DNA from: Owenia fusiformis
Taxonomy: Eukaryota; Annelida; Polychaeta; Sabellida; Oweniidae
Direction of reading: 5' to 3'
Length of the DNA: 64,000 nucleotides
NCBI GenBank assembly: GCA_903813345.2
Contig: CAIIXF020000001.1
Coordinates: forward strand, 30,677,915-30,741,914
Part shown: positions 47,700 through 60,379 of the stretch, in pieces
Numbering within the stretch: the first letter of the stretch is position 1
How the letters are laid out: every line of letters begins with the position of its first letter
Notes under the pieces: generated by a model
Told to the model about the DNA's origin: nothing
What the model saw: the letters and a program-made list of their open reading frames with translations, nothing else
Database searches by the model: none
Made by a program: the position numbers and the translations under genes

Positions 47700-49217
47700 C
47701 TTCGAAACGGAAGTTACCGACTGTGACTCAAAAGTAAATCAATCGACTGTTTACTACCAAATCAAACAATGTTTCTAAAAGGTATAAATCTACTATTTCG
47801 CTAAGCGTTTCTAAAATACATTGAGCAATTAGTTATTAATCGATTTTGAAACAAATATTTAATATTATTTGATGTGGTAACTGAGAAAATAAATCGCTTT
47901 ACGCCACATCTCAAAATAATTTTTCTTTAGCCACGACATCTATTTTATGAAAGAATCGTCATTTCACTTTAACATGAGACTAACAGATTTTTTATGATGG
48001 TATCAACTGGAACTCATTGAATGTGGTTCATCATCTTAGATCAAGATTCACAATGTTTCATTGCTCCAACTCCAGCTTTCATTGATAACCATCTTGGAGG
48101 TCGGAGATGGTGGTTTATCAGTTACCACATTAAGGGATCCACATAATAACAACTGTCACTCGGATTTAGGCAAAGCTCAGATGCACAGGAACAGGAAGCA
48201 CAGTGAGCATGGGTCAGGGTCAGATGTAGCATCATTTATTAGTACTGTTCTGACTTAGACGCTGTAGATATGTAGAATGAGTACAATACTAAATGTCACT
48301 ATGTGTTCCTGTGCTCAGAAGGAAAGTATTGAAATGCCCTCAAGCCCCCTTGGACAACGTACCAGCAGGTAGAAGTAGACTAAGCCCAAATGAGGGTATC
48401 TGCCTTATCTGGTCAACCCTAGTTACTCTGACCCTGGTCAACTTGGACTCATTTATATTCAATATAGATCAGAGGCATTTTGCTATATAAATGGTTAATT
48501 GCTAAATATTAAAAATTATGAATGGCTCCATGCTATAGCATAAGAGCAATGATTTGACGAGTATTCAGCTTTTGGTCAAATTTTTGCGAGGGAATTATTT
48601 TTTGTAACTCTCCTATAGTCAAACACCAGTCTCAACAAACAAGTAGTCTTAACACAAAAAATGATAAAAGATGCCAGGTTAACAAACAAACACAATGACA
48701 TAATGTTCATCAGTTTAAATACATTTTATTCAGATTCAAAATATTTCCATATACTATTATTAGTTTTTTTTATAGTACCCATAATGTGGAACACAGGCTC
48801 TTATTTTAATTGAAATTAATTAGGTAAGTATAATTTTATGTTATGACAATGAAAAAAGTCTCACATATACCACGTGGTCACTGGTTGAAGCACTGAGACC
48901 CAAAATCATCCACTAAAATGCTCAAATCATGGCTTAGAAGTCATTTACAATGCACAATTATCAAATAATAATCTAAAGTTCAACCCCCAGGTAACTGGTA
49001 CACTGAACAATAGAATCCTTTTAAAATCTATGGTACCATAAATAAAGGAGAGGTAATTCAAATAACTGTATGTAGAACATATCAGTGTCTTCCATCAATT
49101 GTCAATTCAACCTCACTATCTCCATTTTCACCCATAAGATCATGATCTATATGACAGATCTATATAACCAAGTTGGGGATTACACAAGGAGAAACCTGAA
49201 AGTCTTGTCATTTTCAA
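47700..49217. other. Intergenic region between TMEM65 and PUM3
   Basis: Upstream of TMEM65 and downstream of PUM3; both genes are on the minus strand. No repeat or gene was recognised. It should hold the TMEM65 promoter near 47700-47800 and the PUM3 3' UTR near 48720-49217. Confidence 0.55.
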
Positions 49218-52200
49218 TTATAAGTCCTGTAACTTCTTCAGTAGAATCTGACCGCCTTTAAAGTCCAGTTTAGTGAGAGATTGACGTATGGCTGTGAGAT
49301 CCAATCGTATTCTCTCATTGACATCTTTGTTGCCAACATCCAAAAGACTGAAATAGTAAAGGACAAAGTTGAAAATGCAAAGAGAAACACAGTTGGAAAT
49401 ATTCACACTGAATTACTAATGTAAGGTAATTCTGTTGGTTCTCCCTGTGTCCCATGTTATTCGTAAGCACCCCAATTTCAATTGGCCTGAGAGCAACTTA
49501 TAGATGTGAATAACCATTCATTGCATTCTGGGATTAACGTTTTTGACAATCAATTTCAATTTGAAGGGATTCCATTAAATGAAGACATCATGATGTAGAT
49601 TAATGAATCAGGTGGAAAAAATGGTTGAATATATAATCAAACTGATATAGTAAGTAAGCCTTGTATGCTAACACCTTGAGAGGTCAACAATTAAATTATG
49701 ATACATTTTACAAGACATTACATAGTACATATACTTTACCTGATAATTGTAAAGCAACCTCTGTTGCATGTTGACCAAGATTTTAAAGTTCCCTCGCCAA
49801 TCTGTTCCATTAAGATAGTTGAGAACAGCACTGGAAAACAGGAAGAGATCTCACTTAAGCACTCCTAAACATACTTATCAATATTTTGCATGTGAGGCAA
49901 AATGTAGAAGGGTTAGTTTACACATTCATAATTTAATCATCATGCTTTTATCTTTGTAATCTACTACAACTTCACATATTCACATTTTGAATTGACCAAT
50001 AGAATAATTTCCTAAACCTACCATTATTGTCTTCCTTTATTCTCTCCTTATCATTCAGGATGAGTCTCTTCATTGTAAGATGTCCTGCTGGGTGCTCAAT
50101 TATATGAAAGTTCTCATCCAAGTTCCCTGCTTTGAATGGCTCAGCAGCTATCTTAGCCACAGCCTCTAGGGCGCTGCTGTGGTCACCTGCATATTACAAA
50201 GGCAAGATTATTGAATGTGTAAAATGATCTTGAACAAGGCATTAACATGCAAAATGTCACTACCTGCCATTTGTTACAGATAACTGCTGAACACCTACAG
50301 CCAAACAGGGAAACACCAAAACCCAAACACCAACCACAAAAAGTTGTATGCTTTTTCAAGGAGTACCATGGATAATATTGAAAATCAAATCATATAGGAC
50401 ATACAATTGTACACAATTACAAACCTACCTTTAGCATGAGTTAATATTGCTGATAGAATCACTAAAGTAGAGTTGTTCAACACGAGTGATCTTGCATTAT
50501 CCACAATATATTGGAGAAGAGGCTTCGACACAGAATCTAGAAGCTCACTTCGACGTACTGTGGCATCCTTCTTGCTGAAAAACATGAACGATTTAGGTTT
50601 AGCATTACATTTGTGGATTTACACATCTTGAACTTATCACACTCTGGGTATATCAAAGGGATTTTTGACATTCTGGTTATGAATCATTTTTGAATCTGTT
50701 ATAATAGTTCCTTGTACAATATAAACAGATAGCTTGTCAAAATCAGTTATGCCTCTAGGCCTTTTGGCCAATGCTCCTGTCTATGGACATTACAATTCTT
50801 CAAGTCTGGGTTATTTCTTACCCTAGCTACACATACAATTATTTTTTGTATCAATTTCTTTATGAGAGAAATTTCTGAAAAAACAAGTCTCTGCTCACGC
50901 CCACTACCCCTCTAATTATTCCCAACCATATTTGTGTGCAAGATGTATGTCCTATGAAGGACAATGATGATTTCATATATGACTTTTGACTAACCTGCTT
51001 GCATTGCTGTCTCCCTGTTGCAGAACCTTCACTATATCAGAGTGACAATGCTGAGGGTGGCGTGGGGACAGCAAATACAGGAGGACTTTACGACCATATG
51101 CATCTGCTGCAACCTCATTTAAAGACTTTATTAGCTCCTGTCATCAGAAATAAAATGATAAGGATGTACCCCACAAAATTAAGTAATATTGCTTTTACAA
51201 CTTTCAACTTATCAGTTAAACGATTAAAAGATTATGAGATTGTGAGCTGATTGTGTTAACTTAATCCTTAAGAGTGCTGACTAACCTCAAGAATGGCTTT
51301 AGAGACCAGCTTAGTGTCATCTACCACATCAAATATTGCAAGTAAGGTCAGGTGACCATACTCCTCCTTCGCTATCTTTTCAATGTGGGTCTTGAAGCTC
51401 TTTATTATAACTTTGCGGTCCTGGAATAATCAAAGCACATGCATTTGGAATACAGTATGAAGTCGAGTGTCATCATGGTTCTACATTAATGGCTGACATT
51501 AATCAAGTCATTGTATCCCCAATATAACAGATAATAAAACACAAACAATATACAATAGAACAACAGAAAAAATATAAAACTGAAGAAAAGGACCAGAAAT
51601 GGAACGTTTGTTCTTAAACATTAGCACAGATATATGATATGAAAATAATGACAGCATCATTGTTTCTTATTCATAATTCAAATATGTCAAAAATGTTGAG
51701 AGACAATCTTCCATCTCTCCATGACAGATTTTTCATTAAAACGTTGATGAATCCAAATTCTGACAAAAGTAGTTGAATATTAATTTGTAAGTTGATATAT
51801 AAATATTACCTTTGCAGTTCCATGCCATATACACTGCATTGTAACTCTAGCTCCATCTCTGGTATGTAGCATATGTACAACACTTTCACGTAGATTCTCA
51901 ATCATTTCCTGAAACATTGACAAAGAAATGTAAATAATAATCTTGCTCTTGCAGTGAATAATCAAGCATTGTAAAAATGATCACTGCATCCAGATGAGAA
52001 TTTTATGGCACTCTTTCTTCATTAGTTCATTTTCACTCTGAGAAACCGGGCCAAAATAAAAACTGTGACAAAACAAAAAGAGTTGGATATTATTTATTTC
52101 TTGATCAGAATCAATTGAAATATGATATTCCCAGTGTCTGCTTCATGCATATGATATAATAAAGATTACTTCATTCCTTGCTCATTTCACTATTTTCATT

Positions 52201-55200
52201 GTTTCTGTGTAATTTAAAGCATGGGTCCCTTGAACAGAACTCATGGGCAGTGTATACTTACAGTTCGCATCTTAGGGTTAGCATAAGTGAAGAACTCTGA
52301 GAATATCCGATGCACCAAGGAATGGGCCAGGATATTTCTGAAAATCAATTAATACTAAATTGCGACCATATAAGCATATTACTTTTTCTGATGACAACTT
52401 GGCTAGTGAGCAGCCATTTTGAAAATGGTGGCCTTATATGTGTTATTTTATGATACTTGCTATATATTTTGTTTGTAAAAATGCCAGCCATTGCTTTGGC
52501 GTTGCTGTTGTCTAGTTGTACAGCTGCATCAGCAAACCCAAAAATCTTGAAAGCACCTAAACTCAACTTTATCCTGCTATGATACATTTTAAAGCATATT
52601 TTGGATCTTAAATAATTTGAATGCTGGACTTACTTGTCAATGAGTGGACTGAGTGCATCTCTCATGTTGCTGAGTATGGTCTCCCTCTTTGTTGGCTCTG
52701 ATGTCATTATCTGCTCTAGTGTCTTGATCTCAGGTGTCTACAAATGTTTGACATATATAATTCCAGTCAAAAAGCTACAAATAGTGATCAGGGGAGAAGG
52801 ATTTTTATGTAAGATGATTGCTTCTTTGATATTTATGATAACATTCTAAAAGGACTTGAAGAAACTATTTGTTAGATCTGTTGAACCAGTTTCGGTTCTT
52901 CAAAGTAATGATTAAGTTTTTCATAAATTTTGGTGAAATTTGGTTAAACTTTCTGTTGCCTGACTAATAAGGATATATCATTTCTAAAGGTGAAGTATAT
53001 ACCTTAAACAAGGCAAAGCTAGGCCCATAGAACTCTTCCACGAGAGCAGCTCTTTGTGGGGCATTGGCCCAATCATTATAACCATACTCTACCACCTCAG
53101 CAGCTTCCTATACATACAACAAAATAAATAATCTTAACACATTGATTCAATGAGTTTCAAGGGCTTTAGGGTCATTGACACAATCTCCCTATATCTTTAA
53201 ATGGTTAAAACATTTAAATTAAACTTGATGTCTTTATGGGACTAATCTAACCCTTTAGTTATATTTACAACCTTGCAAACAGAACTATTATGTAAAAATC
53301 TCAAGAAAATCAAAAGAAATATAAAGTTGTATTGAAAACTAGTTGAAAACAGTGTTTAAAAAGTCTCTTTATTCATACTTACAGCATGCCTTATGAGTTT
53401 CTTTACATGACCATAGAAGCATTTTAGGATGTGGTTCCTTTGTGCCTTTGTTCTGCAGGGAAATAACAATACATGTACAGTATAATGTTTTATTTACAAA
53501 ATTTGAATATAAAATTAAACAGAATAGTTTATTAAGTTTGAAGAAATATTAGAGCTATTATATTTGAAGATGGTATTATCATTACATCAAGTTTTAGAAA
53601 AATAGACAATTATTTCAATTATTTCATTTCTGGATCCTGTTACTGAAGATGAAATTTTAACATTAATGCAGGGACTTGGTGATAAAGCACCTGGTTTTGA
53701 CGATATAAAGCCCATGGTAATTAAACATGCTAGATTCAATATAGCTACTCCTTTTACACATATTGTTAACCTTTCACTGCAATCAGGTATTTTTCCAGAT
53801 AAACTAAAGATTACAAAATTAATAGCACTTTTCAAAAAAGGAGAAAGATCACTTTTTAAGAACTATAGACCTATTTCTTTACTGAGTGTTTTTTCTAAAC
53901 TTCTTGAAAAAGTAATGCATAAACGTTTTTCTACATTTCTTAAAACTAATAATCTAATGCATGAAAGGCAATTTGGTTTTAAAGAAAAACATTCAACTTA
54001 TATGCCCATTCTTACTTTTTCTGAACAAATTCGTTTTGCTTTAGATAATAAAAAACATGTTTTAGGTTTATATTTAGACCTTTCCAAGGCATTTGATACC
54101 ATTGACCATACAATTTTACTAAATAAACTAGAAATGTTAGGTTTTCGCGGTGTTGCTAATGATTGGTTTAGAAGTTATTTAAAAAACCGTCCTTTAAAAA
54201 CTTTTATTGAGGATACATATTCAGATAAAAATGAAACTTTAACTTTTGGTGTCCCTCAAGGCTCTGTCTTGGGGCCAGTATTATTTACACTATATATAAA
54301 CGATCTTTTTAAGGTATCAGATATTTTCAAATTAGTTATTTTTGCTGATGATACTAATATATGTCTCGAAGATGATAACCTAGAAAACTTATTCAAAATT
54401 GCAAATAATGAAATGATTAATATTTCTAATTGGTTCAAGAACAATAAACTTTCACTCAACATAGATAAAACTAATTATATGATCTTTACTAAATCAAAAA
54501 CTAAACTCAATGATCCCAAATATCAGTTAATTATTGATAGAAATACTATTGAACGAGTTGAAAAAACAAACTTTCTTGGAGTAATAATTGACAATAAATT
54601 AAATTGGAACGAACATATATCTTATATTATTTCGAAAATATCCAAAACTCTAGGTATACTTTACAAAATACGCTACAAATTACATTTAACAGCTTTGCTA
54701 GATATATACTACTCACTTATATATTCTCACATTTCATATTGTAACATCATATGGGGAAATGCCAACAAATTTTTATTAGACAAGATTTATGCAATTCAAA
54801 AAAAATTTGTCAAATTATCTTTAAATTTAGATTTACTTCACCCAAGTTTACCACTATTCAAGCAATTACATATATTAACTATCTTTGATATTCATAAATT
54901 AGAAAAAGCAAAATTCATGTTTAATATAGTTAAAGAACCAGCACATTTTCCTTCCCATTTATTTAAACAGTATTTCAATTTCAGACACACTCGTACCACG
55001 AGACAAATCCATCACATTATCCCATGCAAATTTAAATCAAACTTAACAAAAAAATCAATTCAATACTCTGGAACAATAATATGGAACAAACTACCAACAT
55101 CCCTTCAATCTTTACCATCATTTTACTCCTTTAAATACAATTACAAAAAAACATTAATAAATTGTTACTGAGCCATGAGCATGTACTGTTATTCTTCCAC

Positions 55201-58200
55201 AATTGTATTATGTTTGTATTTTTCACTTTTGAATTGTTTATGTGCAGGCATTTTTGTATATTGTCGTATTTTATAACATGAACTGGTATGATATCTATAA
55301 TTGTATTTCTTGCTTTATTCAATTCATATAAATTGTAATATATTTTTATATTGTACAACTTTTGATTTTAGCACTGATATGCCCTTTTATGGGTATCAAG
55401 TGCCAACACTGTTAATGTAATACTAAATGAATATGATAATAAAATAAAAAAAATAAATAAATTTGACAGAAAAACATATCTTCATGAAATACTGCCAAAA
55501 TGTATCCATGTATTGTGAAATAATTGTTGAATGGTTATGATCTAACTCAACAATTAAATCTTAATACATAACAAACTATACAAAATAATAACTTACCCAT
55601 GTTTTAACATTTTCTTCACAAAGAACTTAGAATATTTTGATTTGGACATAGCTACAACATCATCTGCAAGTAAAAACAAAGGTCTTTCATTTATAGAACA
55701 GAGCACACAGAAAGCATGGTCATTACTAAATAACACTACAACTTGTTGACTTGATGTGTGATGTTAATATATTGGCTCAACATCTTCCCAGCATACTCTA
55801 AATCTAACCAGAATTAGCATAAATCATTCCTTAATATATTAGTAATGCTATACTACGTTGAGTCATTTGGCCTCAAATGCAATAACTACAGTAGAAGATA
55901 AGATGCTCTGCCCAATTGATAGTAACATTTGCTTGACATTTGTTGTAACAATCAAAGGGACAATTGAACTAAATATGAATGAGAATCAAGAAACAAAATG
56001 GATAATGATCCATCTATTTGACAGTGAAGACATTACAGAAGCATTAGAGGTTTTGCATAAATCTGGCGAATGCATTATGGATTCTAGATATGTTGAGCAA
56101 AAAACGTTGTGTGAAACCACTCTTATAATTGAGATTTTGTACCTTTTAATTCTTCAAAGACAAAATTCCTGTGCTCCACACTGCCATATTTCATCAAACA
56201 CTGCACAACTCTGGCAGTGTCATGGGCAAATATCATCTAAAATCGCAAAACAAGAACATTCATATTGGTTGCCCAACAATCAGTGTTATACTGGTTGACC
56301 AGCAATCCATCTTATATTGGTTGACCAGCAATCCGTCTTATATTGGTTGCCCAACAATCAGTCTTATATTGGTTGACCAGCAATCCGTCTTATATTGGAT
56401 GACCAGCAATCAGTCTTATATTGGATGACCAGCAATCCGTCTTATATTGGTTGACCAGCAATCCGTCTTATATTGGTTGCCCAACAATCCGTCTAATATT
56501 GGTTGCCAAACATTCAGTCTTCTATTGGTTGTTGCCCAACAATCAATCTAACATAGCTTTCCCAATATAAATATCACAAGTACTGTAATAGGTGCTTACC
56601 TGGTTAGCACTTCCCTTTACCAACTTGAACAATTCCCCAGACAGCTCTGCACGCTTCTCACTAGTAGTGTTGTGCCTATAATAAAAATATTTCTTGAAAT
56701 TATTTTGTGAAAGTCTGATTTTTTAATGAAATATATTGACAGTATATCATAACACTTGTGATACATACATGTAGCTGATATATACCCTGGACCCTGGAGT
56801 GTATTATACACATGTATTTCATAGTACATGTACAGTATAATTGAAATATAAAGAATGTTGATATATCTGATAGAGTGGAAGGAATGTATCTTTAGGTATA
56901 TATAAGGGTTATGTACTTGGAGGTTTTGGATATAGGGTATATCCTGAGGGATATATTTATATCTCTCGAGAGACCGAAGAGACCAAGGGGAGATATATGA
57001 GCCTATACTGTAAAAGCTAGAGGTGTCACGGATACCCGATTTTGTTCCGATCCGCGGAATTATGCCATCGAAACGGAACATAAATTAAGAATTTCGGTTC
57101 GGTTCCGGAACAAGATCATTTTACCCTTTCACAACTTCTGGCCCTTGAATCTCCACAAAACAGCATTTTTCTTTCAATATTTTGTATCAAAAGAGGTTCA
57201 TTATTTTTACTCCTTCTCTTTGAAGAGTTTTGAAGAGCTTTTCGCTTCCAAATAGACCTAGATGATCAGATTATTTTAATCTAATACACGCAGTCACTAT
57301 GTTCTGAACCGATCCGAAATTGTTCCGTCCCGAAGCAAAATGTTCCGAACCGAACCGTTCCGATTTTTTTTGTTCCGTGACATCTCTAGTAAAAGCACAA
57401 TTTATATTTTCGTAATATTCCTTTTGTTCAATACAATTAAAGTGTAACATTTAAACTTTTTAACAAATTTTAGACTTTTAAATGTTAAAACTTTTAAAAT
57501 TCTAAATACTTTTTCTCAAAATTCCCGGGAGCGGAATGGATATATTATATCTGCCCGCATTTGGCCTGGAGCGGGACATTATACATGTCATGATATAGGG
57601 AGAAAATCAATAAACTCAAGGCCTGTGTTACACTTGCTAACTGTATATTGAATGCTCTTACTATGCTAGAATATTTTCTCTCCCTATATCTTGACACTGT
57701 TTCTCAAGTATGAGATACACATGTCTATCTACCTTCTTAGCTGTTCCCAAATTTTCTTTGCTTTTTGTGACACTTCAAAATTGTCCTTCTGCTGTCTTCT
57801 CACCAATTTGCGATCTTTCTTTTTCATTTCTTCTAGCTTTGGCTTTTTCTCTTCACCTACAAAAACAAGTAGATTATGCATAGCTACCTTGACATTATAC
57901 ACTATAGTCCAAAAAAGCTGTAGACTCCTATAGTTTCATAGAATATGTTTGACAATGGTGATCACAAGCTAAGCAATTTGGCACTTCCGGATAAAAGCAA
58001 AATTATTTCAATTTTACATCATTAGACAACTAACATAAAAGAACCATCCTTAACAAAATGCATGTCATTTCATACCAAAAATGGTATGTACATGAACTTA
58101 CTTGTGTCTGCATTTCCTCCTTTCCTTTTAACACCCTTTTCTTTCCCAGATCCTGCTTTACTAGATTCTTCTTTTCCAGTCTTCTTGAATTTTTTAGCTG

Positions 58201-59025
58201 CATGCTTTAATGCCACCTAGATACAACATGCCAGAAGGATTAACCAAGAATGAGGCCTTAATGACAAGATTGAAAGGTGTATAATTTACCATGAAAAAAT
58301 TATGGAAGACGTAAATTGGATAACACTGGTTAATGATAACACAATTCTAATCATTTTCCCAACTGAAAGCATTGAACATTTCAGCCTGTTAGGTATACAT
58401 GGAGTTTCATGCATGGACTGGAGCTGTGGTTTTATGACTAACCAATTGTATCATGTAATATTACAAGGAGTTTCTAGCAAGGATTTTTGTTATGTAAATA
58501 ATATTTATCAACATATACCTTAAATGGCTTCTTTTCTTTCTTTTCCTCTACACTAGATTTCTTTACTTTCTTTTTCTCTGGGCTCCAAGTACTTTCCTCT
58601 GCATCATCACTTTTCACATTGACTGCTGAAAATGTTCCTCCATCTGGCTGCCCCCTTGCTTTTTCAATAGCTTGCTCCCAGCCATTACTTTCATTGGTCT
58701 CTATCTTACGTTTGGTTGATGATTTTGAAACTTCAGATTTATTGGACTTTGATTTTTCAGAGGTTTTAGTTTTATTATTCTGTTTAGACTTCTTCTTGGA
58801 CATATTAGTTTCATCAAAAGAACTGTCTAATGTAGATTTTGGAGATTTACTTTTCATTGGTGTCTTGGACTTTTTCATTTTGGGGGTTGAGACTTTATTG
58901 TTTGATGCTATTTTTGGAATGTTTTTCTTCTTTACACTGTTACCTTCAGGTTCTGCTCTTTGACTGATGTTCATCTTTTTTGGTGTAGCTTGACCAATTT
59001 TCTTAGACTTTTTTGAGCTCTCCAT
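49218..59025 (-). CDS. PUM3: Pumilio homolog 3 (Puf-A), nucleolar PUF-repeat protein
   Basis: Seventeen coding exons join in phase, 5' to 3': 58519-59025, 58102-58216, 57733-57856, 56600-56675, 56143-56236, 55597-55663, 53383-53452, 53003-53107, 52634-52737, 52262-52337, 51810-51908, 51286-51420, 50995-51137, 50429-50574, 50022-50186, 49740-49830 and 49218-49347. The product is 748 residues, against 648 in human; the excess is a Lys/Ser-rich N-terminal tail of about 210 residues. Then come AKKIWEQLRR (~245), FAHDTARVVQCLMKYG, KYSKFFVKKMLKHG, AEVVEYGYNDWANAP, HSLVHRIFSEFFTYA, LHTRDGARVTMQCIWHGTAK, AYGRKVLLYLLSP, KKDATVRRSELLDS, EHPAGHLTMKRLI and a C-terminal GGQILLKKL. These follow human PUM3 block by block. 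The protein has PUF-like repeats plus a CPL domain, binds RNA/DNA with little base specificity, and acts in nucleolar 60S ribosome maturation. The start follows an acceptor at 59035-59036; a non-coding first exon lies further upstream. Confidence 0.96.
53530..55465 (+). mobile_element. LINE insertion in a PUM3 intron
   Basis: Contains the reverse transcriptase frame, a 3' UTR of about 260 bases and an A-rich tail (AAATAAAAAAAATAAATAAA near 55440-55460). The 5' limit is not certain. AAATTTGA occurs near 53500 and again just after the tail near 55457 and may be a target duplication, but it is short and low-complexity. The insertion is antisense to PUM3, between its sixth and seventh coding exons. 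Confidence 0.8.
53606..55171 (+). pseudogene. LINE reverse transcriptase, 5'-truncated but otherwise open
   Basis: An open frame of about 520 codons, antisense to PUM3, ends at TGA 55169-55171. Reverse transcriptase blocks appear in order: APGFDDIKPMVIKHA, LFKNYRPISLLSVFSKLLE, DLSKAFDTIDHTILLNKL, TFGVPQGSVLGPVLF, the catalytic FADD (in VIFADDTNICLED) and FLGVIIDNKLNW. The C-terminal SIQYSGTIIWNKLPTSLQ is typical of CR1/L2/Jockey-group non-LTR elements. The catalytic Asp pair and the upstream Asp (YLDLSKAFDT) are present. No endonuclease domain: the frame begins after a stop at 53603, so the element is 5'-truncated. It is probably immobile on its own. ATG codons inside the frame are incidental. 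Confidence 0.93.
56264..56557. repeat. 26-bp minisatellite, about eleven copies
   Basis: The unit ATTGGTTGACCAGCAATCCG plus TCTTAT recurs about eleven times, with variants GGTTGCCCAACAATC and GGATGACCAGCAATC. The last units are irregular. It lies in the PUM3 intron between coding exons 4 and 5, starting 28 bases from the edge of exon 5. The apparent reading frames across it are repeat artefacts. Confidence 0.92.
56895..57590. repeat. Older dispersed repeat with CCCGGGAGC core, interrupted copy
   Basis: Relative of 44899-45375 split by the hAT element at 57018-57388. Left part: TATATAAGGGTTATGTACT to CCTATACT. Right part: CACAATTTATATTT to GAGCGGGACAT. It is in the PUM3 intron between coding exons 3 and 4. 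Confidence 0.75.
57018..57388. mobile_element. hAT-type MITE (TAGAGGTGTCACGGA family), copy B, nested
   Basis: A 371-base element with ends TAGAGGTGTCACGGA and TCCGTGACATCTCTA is flanked by the 8-bp direct repeat GTAAAAGC (57010-57017 and 57389-57396), the hallmark of hAT insertion. It interrupts the older repeat whose intact relative is at 44899-45375. Internal words GGTTCGGTTCCGGAACAAG and AATTGTTCCG also form imperfect inverted pairs. No transposase frame. Confidence 0.92.
57592..57690. mobile_element. 99-bp inverted-repeat element
   Basis: GATATAGGGAGAAAAT at the left pairs with ATTTTCTCTCCCTATATC at the right, with a 2-base indel. It lies directly beyond the interrupted dispersed repeat, 42 bases from the edge of PUM3 coding exon 3. 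Confidence 0.6.
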
Positions 59026-59284
59026 TATTATGTCCTGGAAAATAAGATTAAACATTATTTTGTTTCCATCACTGTAACTTGGATTTGTTCCCAGCATTCC
59101 ATGTCGATATTCTGCCATATATGGTGTCATGTCTTGATTACAAAATTCAAAGTTAAACAGCCACAAGTTTTTTCACTTCAGAATTTGAATTGCGAGTTTT
59201 GATCTTATTACCTAACAAAAAATCAAAGCACACAAGAAGTGATGAAGATTCTGTATTTGTCTTTAATTTGGTGAGCATTTTATT

Positions 59285-59505
59285 TTGGCGTATTAAAAAA
59301 ATCACCAAATCAAATACTCCCTAAATTTCCAAGGAATTTCACATGTTTTTCATTCGATGCACTTCCGGTTAAAAGAAAGATATCAAAATGGGTGAGCTGT
59401 TCAAATTTTTAGAAACAACAATTAATATTGAAGATATTATATAGACAAGAAATATTGTAGAAATTGTTCATCAACAACACTGACGATGAGTATCTTGAAC
59501 GGTAT
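59285..59505. repeat. Dispersed repeat, copy 2 (partner 2300-2545)
   Basis: Same order of words as copy 1: GATGCACTTCCGGTTAAAAG, AAGATATCAAAATGG, TTTTTAGAAACAA, GACAAGAAATATTGTAGAAATTGTT, ATCAACAACACTGACGATGAGTAT. Neither copy is coding. Confidence 0.65.
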
Positions 59506-59840
59506 GGGTTCGATTTCTCGCCGAGTAGCCTTTTTTATTTTTCATTTTGTGAATAGTAAACTAGAAGTTTTTCTCTGAAGTCCGAAAATGATTAATTCTA
59601 TTCTTAGAATTTCCTTGGCAGGCTATAACGCTCTATTACTTACAAATATCTAATGGAATAAATCACTTGCACTGGTTTTGCTCGAGTCTCAAGCTTACAG
59701 AATATAGAGGGAATCCCGGTGAAAGGTGGCAAATAGTCAGGCGAAAAGTATGATTACCGAATCTAACCTAGGATCAAGACATTATTCTGGATAAAGAAAA
59801 GGGTCTTGTTTATTCTAGATAACATTTTTAACATGGTTTA

Positions 59841-60379
59841 TTATCACTGGTGATCCACTCGATTACGCTGGTTACCAAAACGGTTTGTTTTGGTAACAAA
59901 ATGTCGGAGCATCCGGAAGGTACGATTTTTCTCGTTTCCTTATTTTACACTTTGTAGGCAGAATTCCCACGACAGTTTTTAAACGTGTATCAGTATCATA
60001 TGTTTAGAAAGTGTACATATTTGCGAACAAATAGTTCAGAAGACAACAGAATCGTCGATTTACTTCCTCACTTAAGTTACATAAACGGTTTGGGTTAAAA
60101 GTGCAGATCTTAACTGTTTTTCGAAAAACCGTTTATGTAACTTAAGTGAGGAAGTAAATCTACGATTCTGTTGTCCTCTGAGCTATTTTTTCGCAAACAT
60201 GTATATTTTCTAAAACATATGATACGGATGCACGTTGTGAAAAAAAACGTCGTGGGGATTCTGCCTGCAATGCCTGTAATAAGGAAAAAAGAAAAATCGT
60301 GCCTTCGACGTTCCAACATTTTGTTACCAAAACGGTTCGTTTTGGTAACCAGCGTAATCGAGTGGATCACCAGTGATAA
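59841..60379. mobile_element. 540-bp palindrome upstream of PUM3
   Basis: TTATCACTGGTGATCCACTC at the left pairs with GAGTGGATCACCAGTGATAA at the right, and pairing continues through most of both halves: ACGCTGGTTACCAAAACGGTTTGTTTTGGTAAC, GCAGAATTCCCACGAC, AGACAACAGAATCGTCGATTTACTTCCTCACTTAAGTTACATAAACGGTTT. The centre is near 60110. No coding capacity. Type unknown. Confidence 0.9.

Noticed and set aside
56171-56428. Repetitive frame CPTISVILVDQQS...
   Set aside because: Generated by the 26-bp minisatellite; since 26 is not a multiple of three, the frame only looks repetitive and overlaps a PUM3 exon on the other strand.
58619-58963. 114-codon plus-strand frame opposite PUM3 coding exon 1
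   Set aside because: Antisense to the Lys/Ser-rich PUM3 N-terminus; hydrophobic content is a complement effect.
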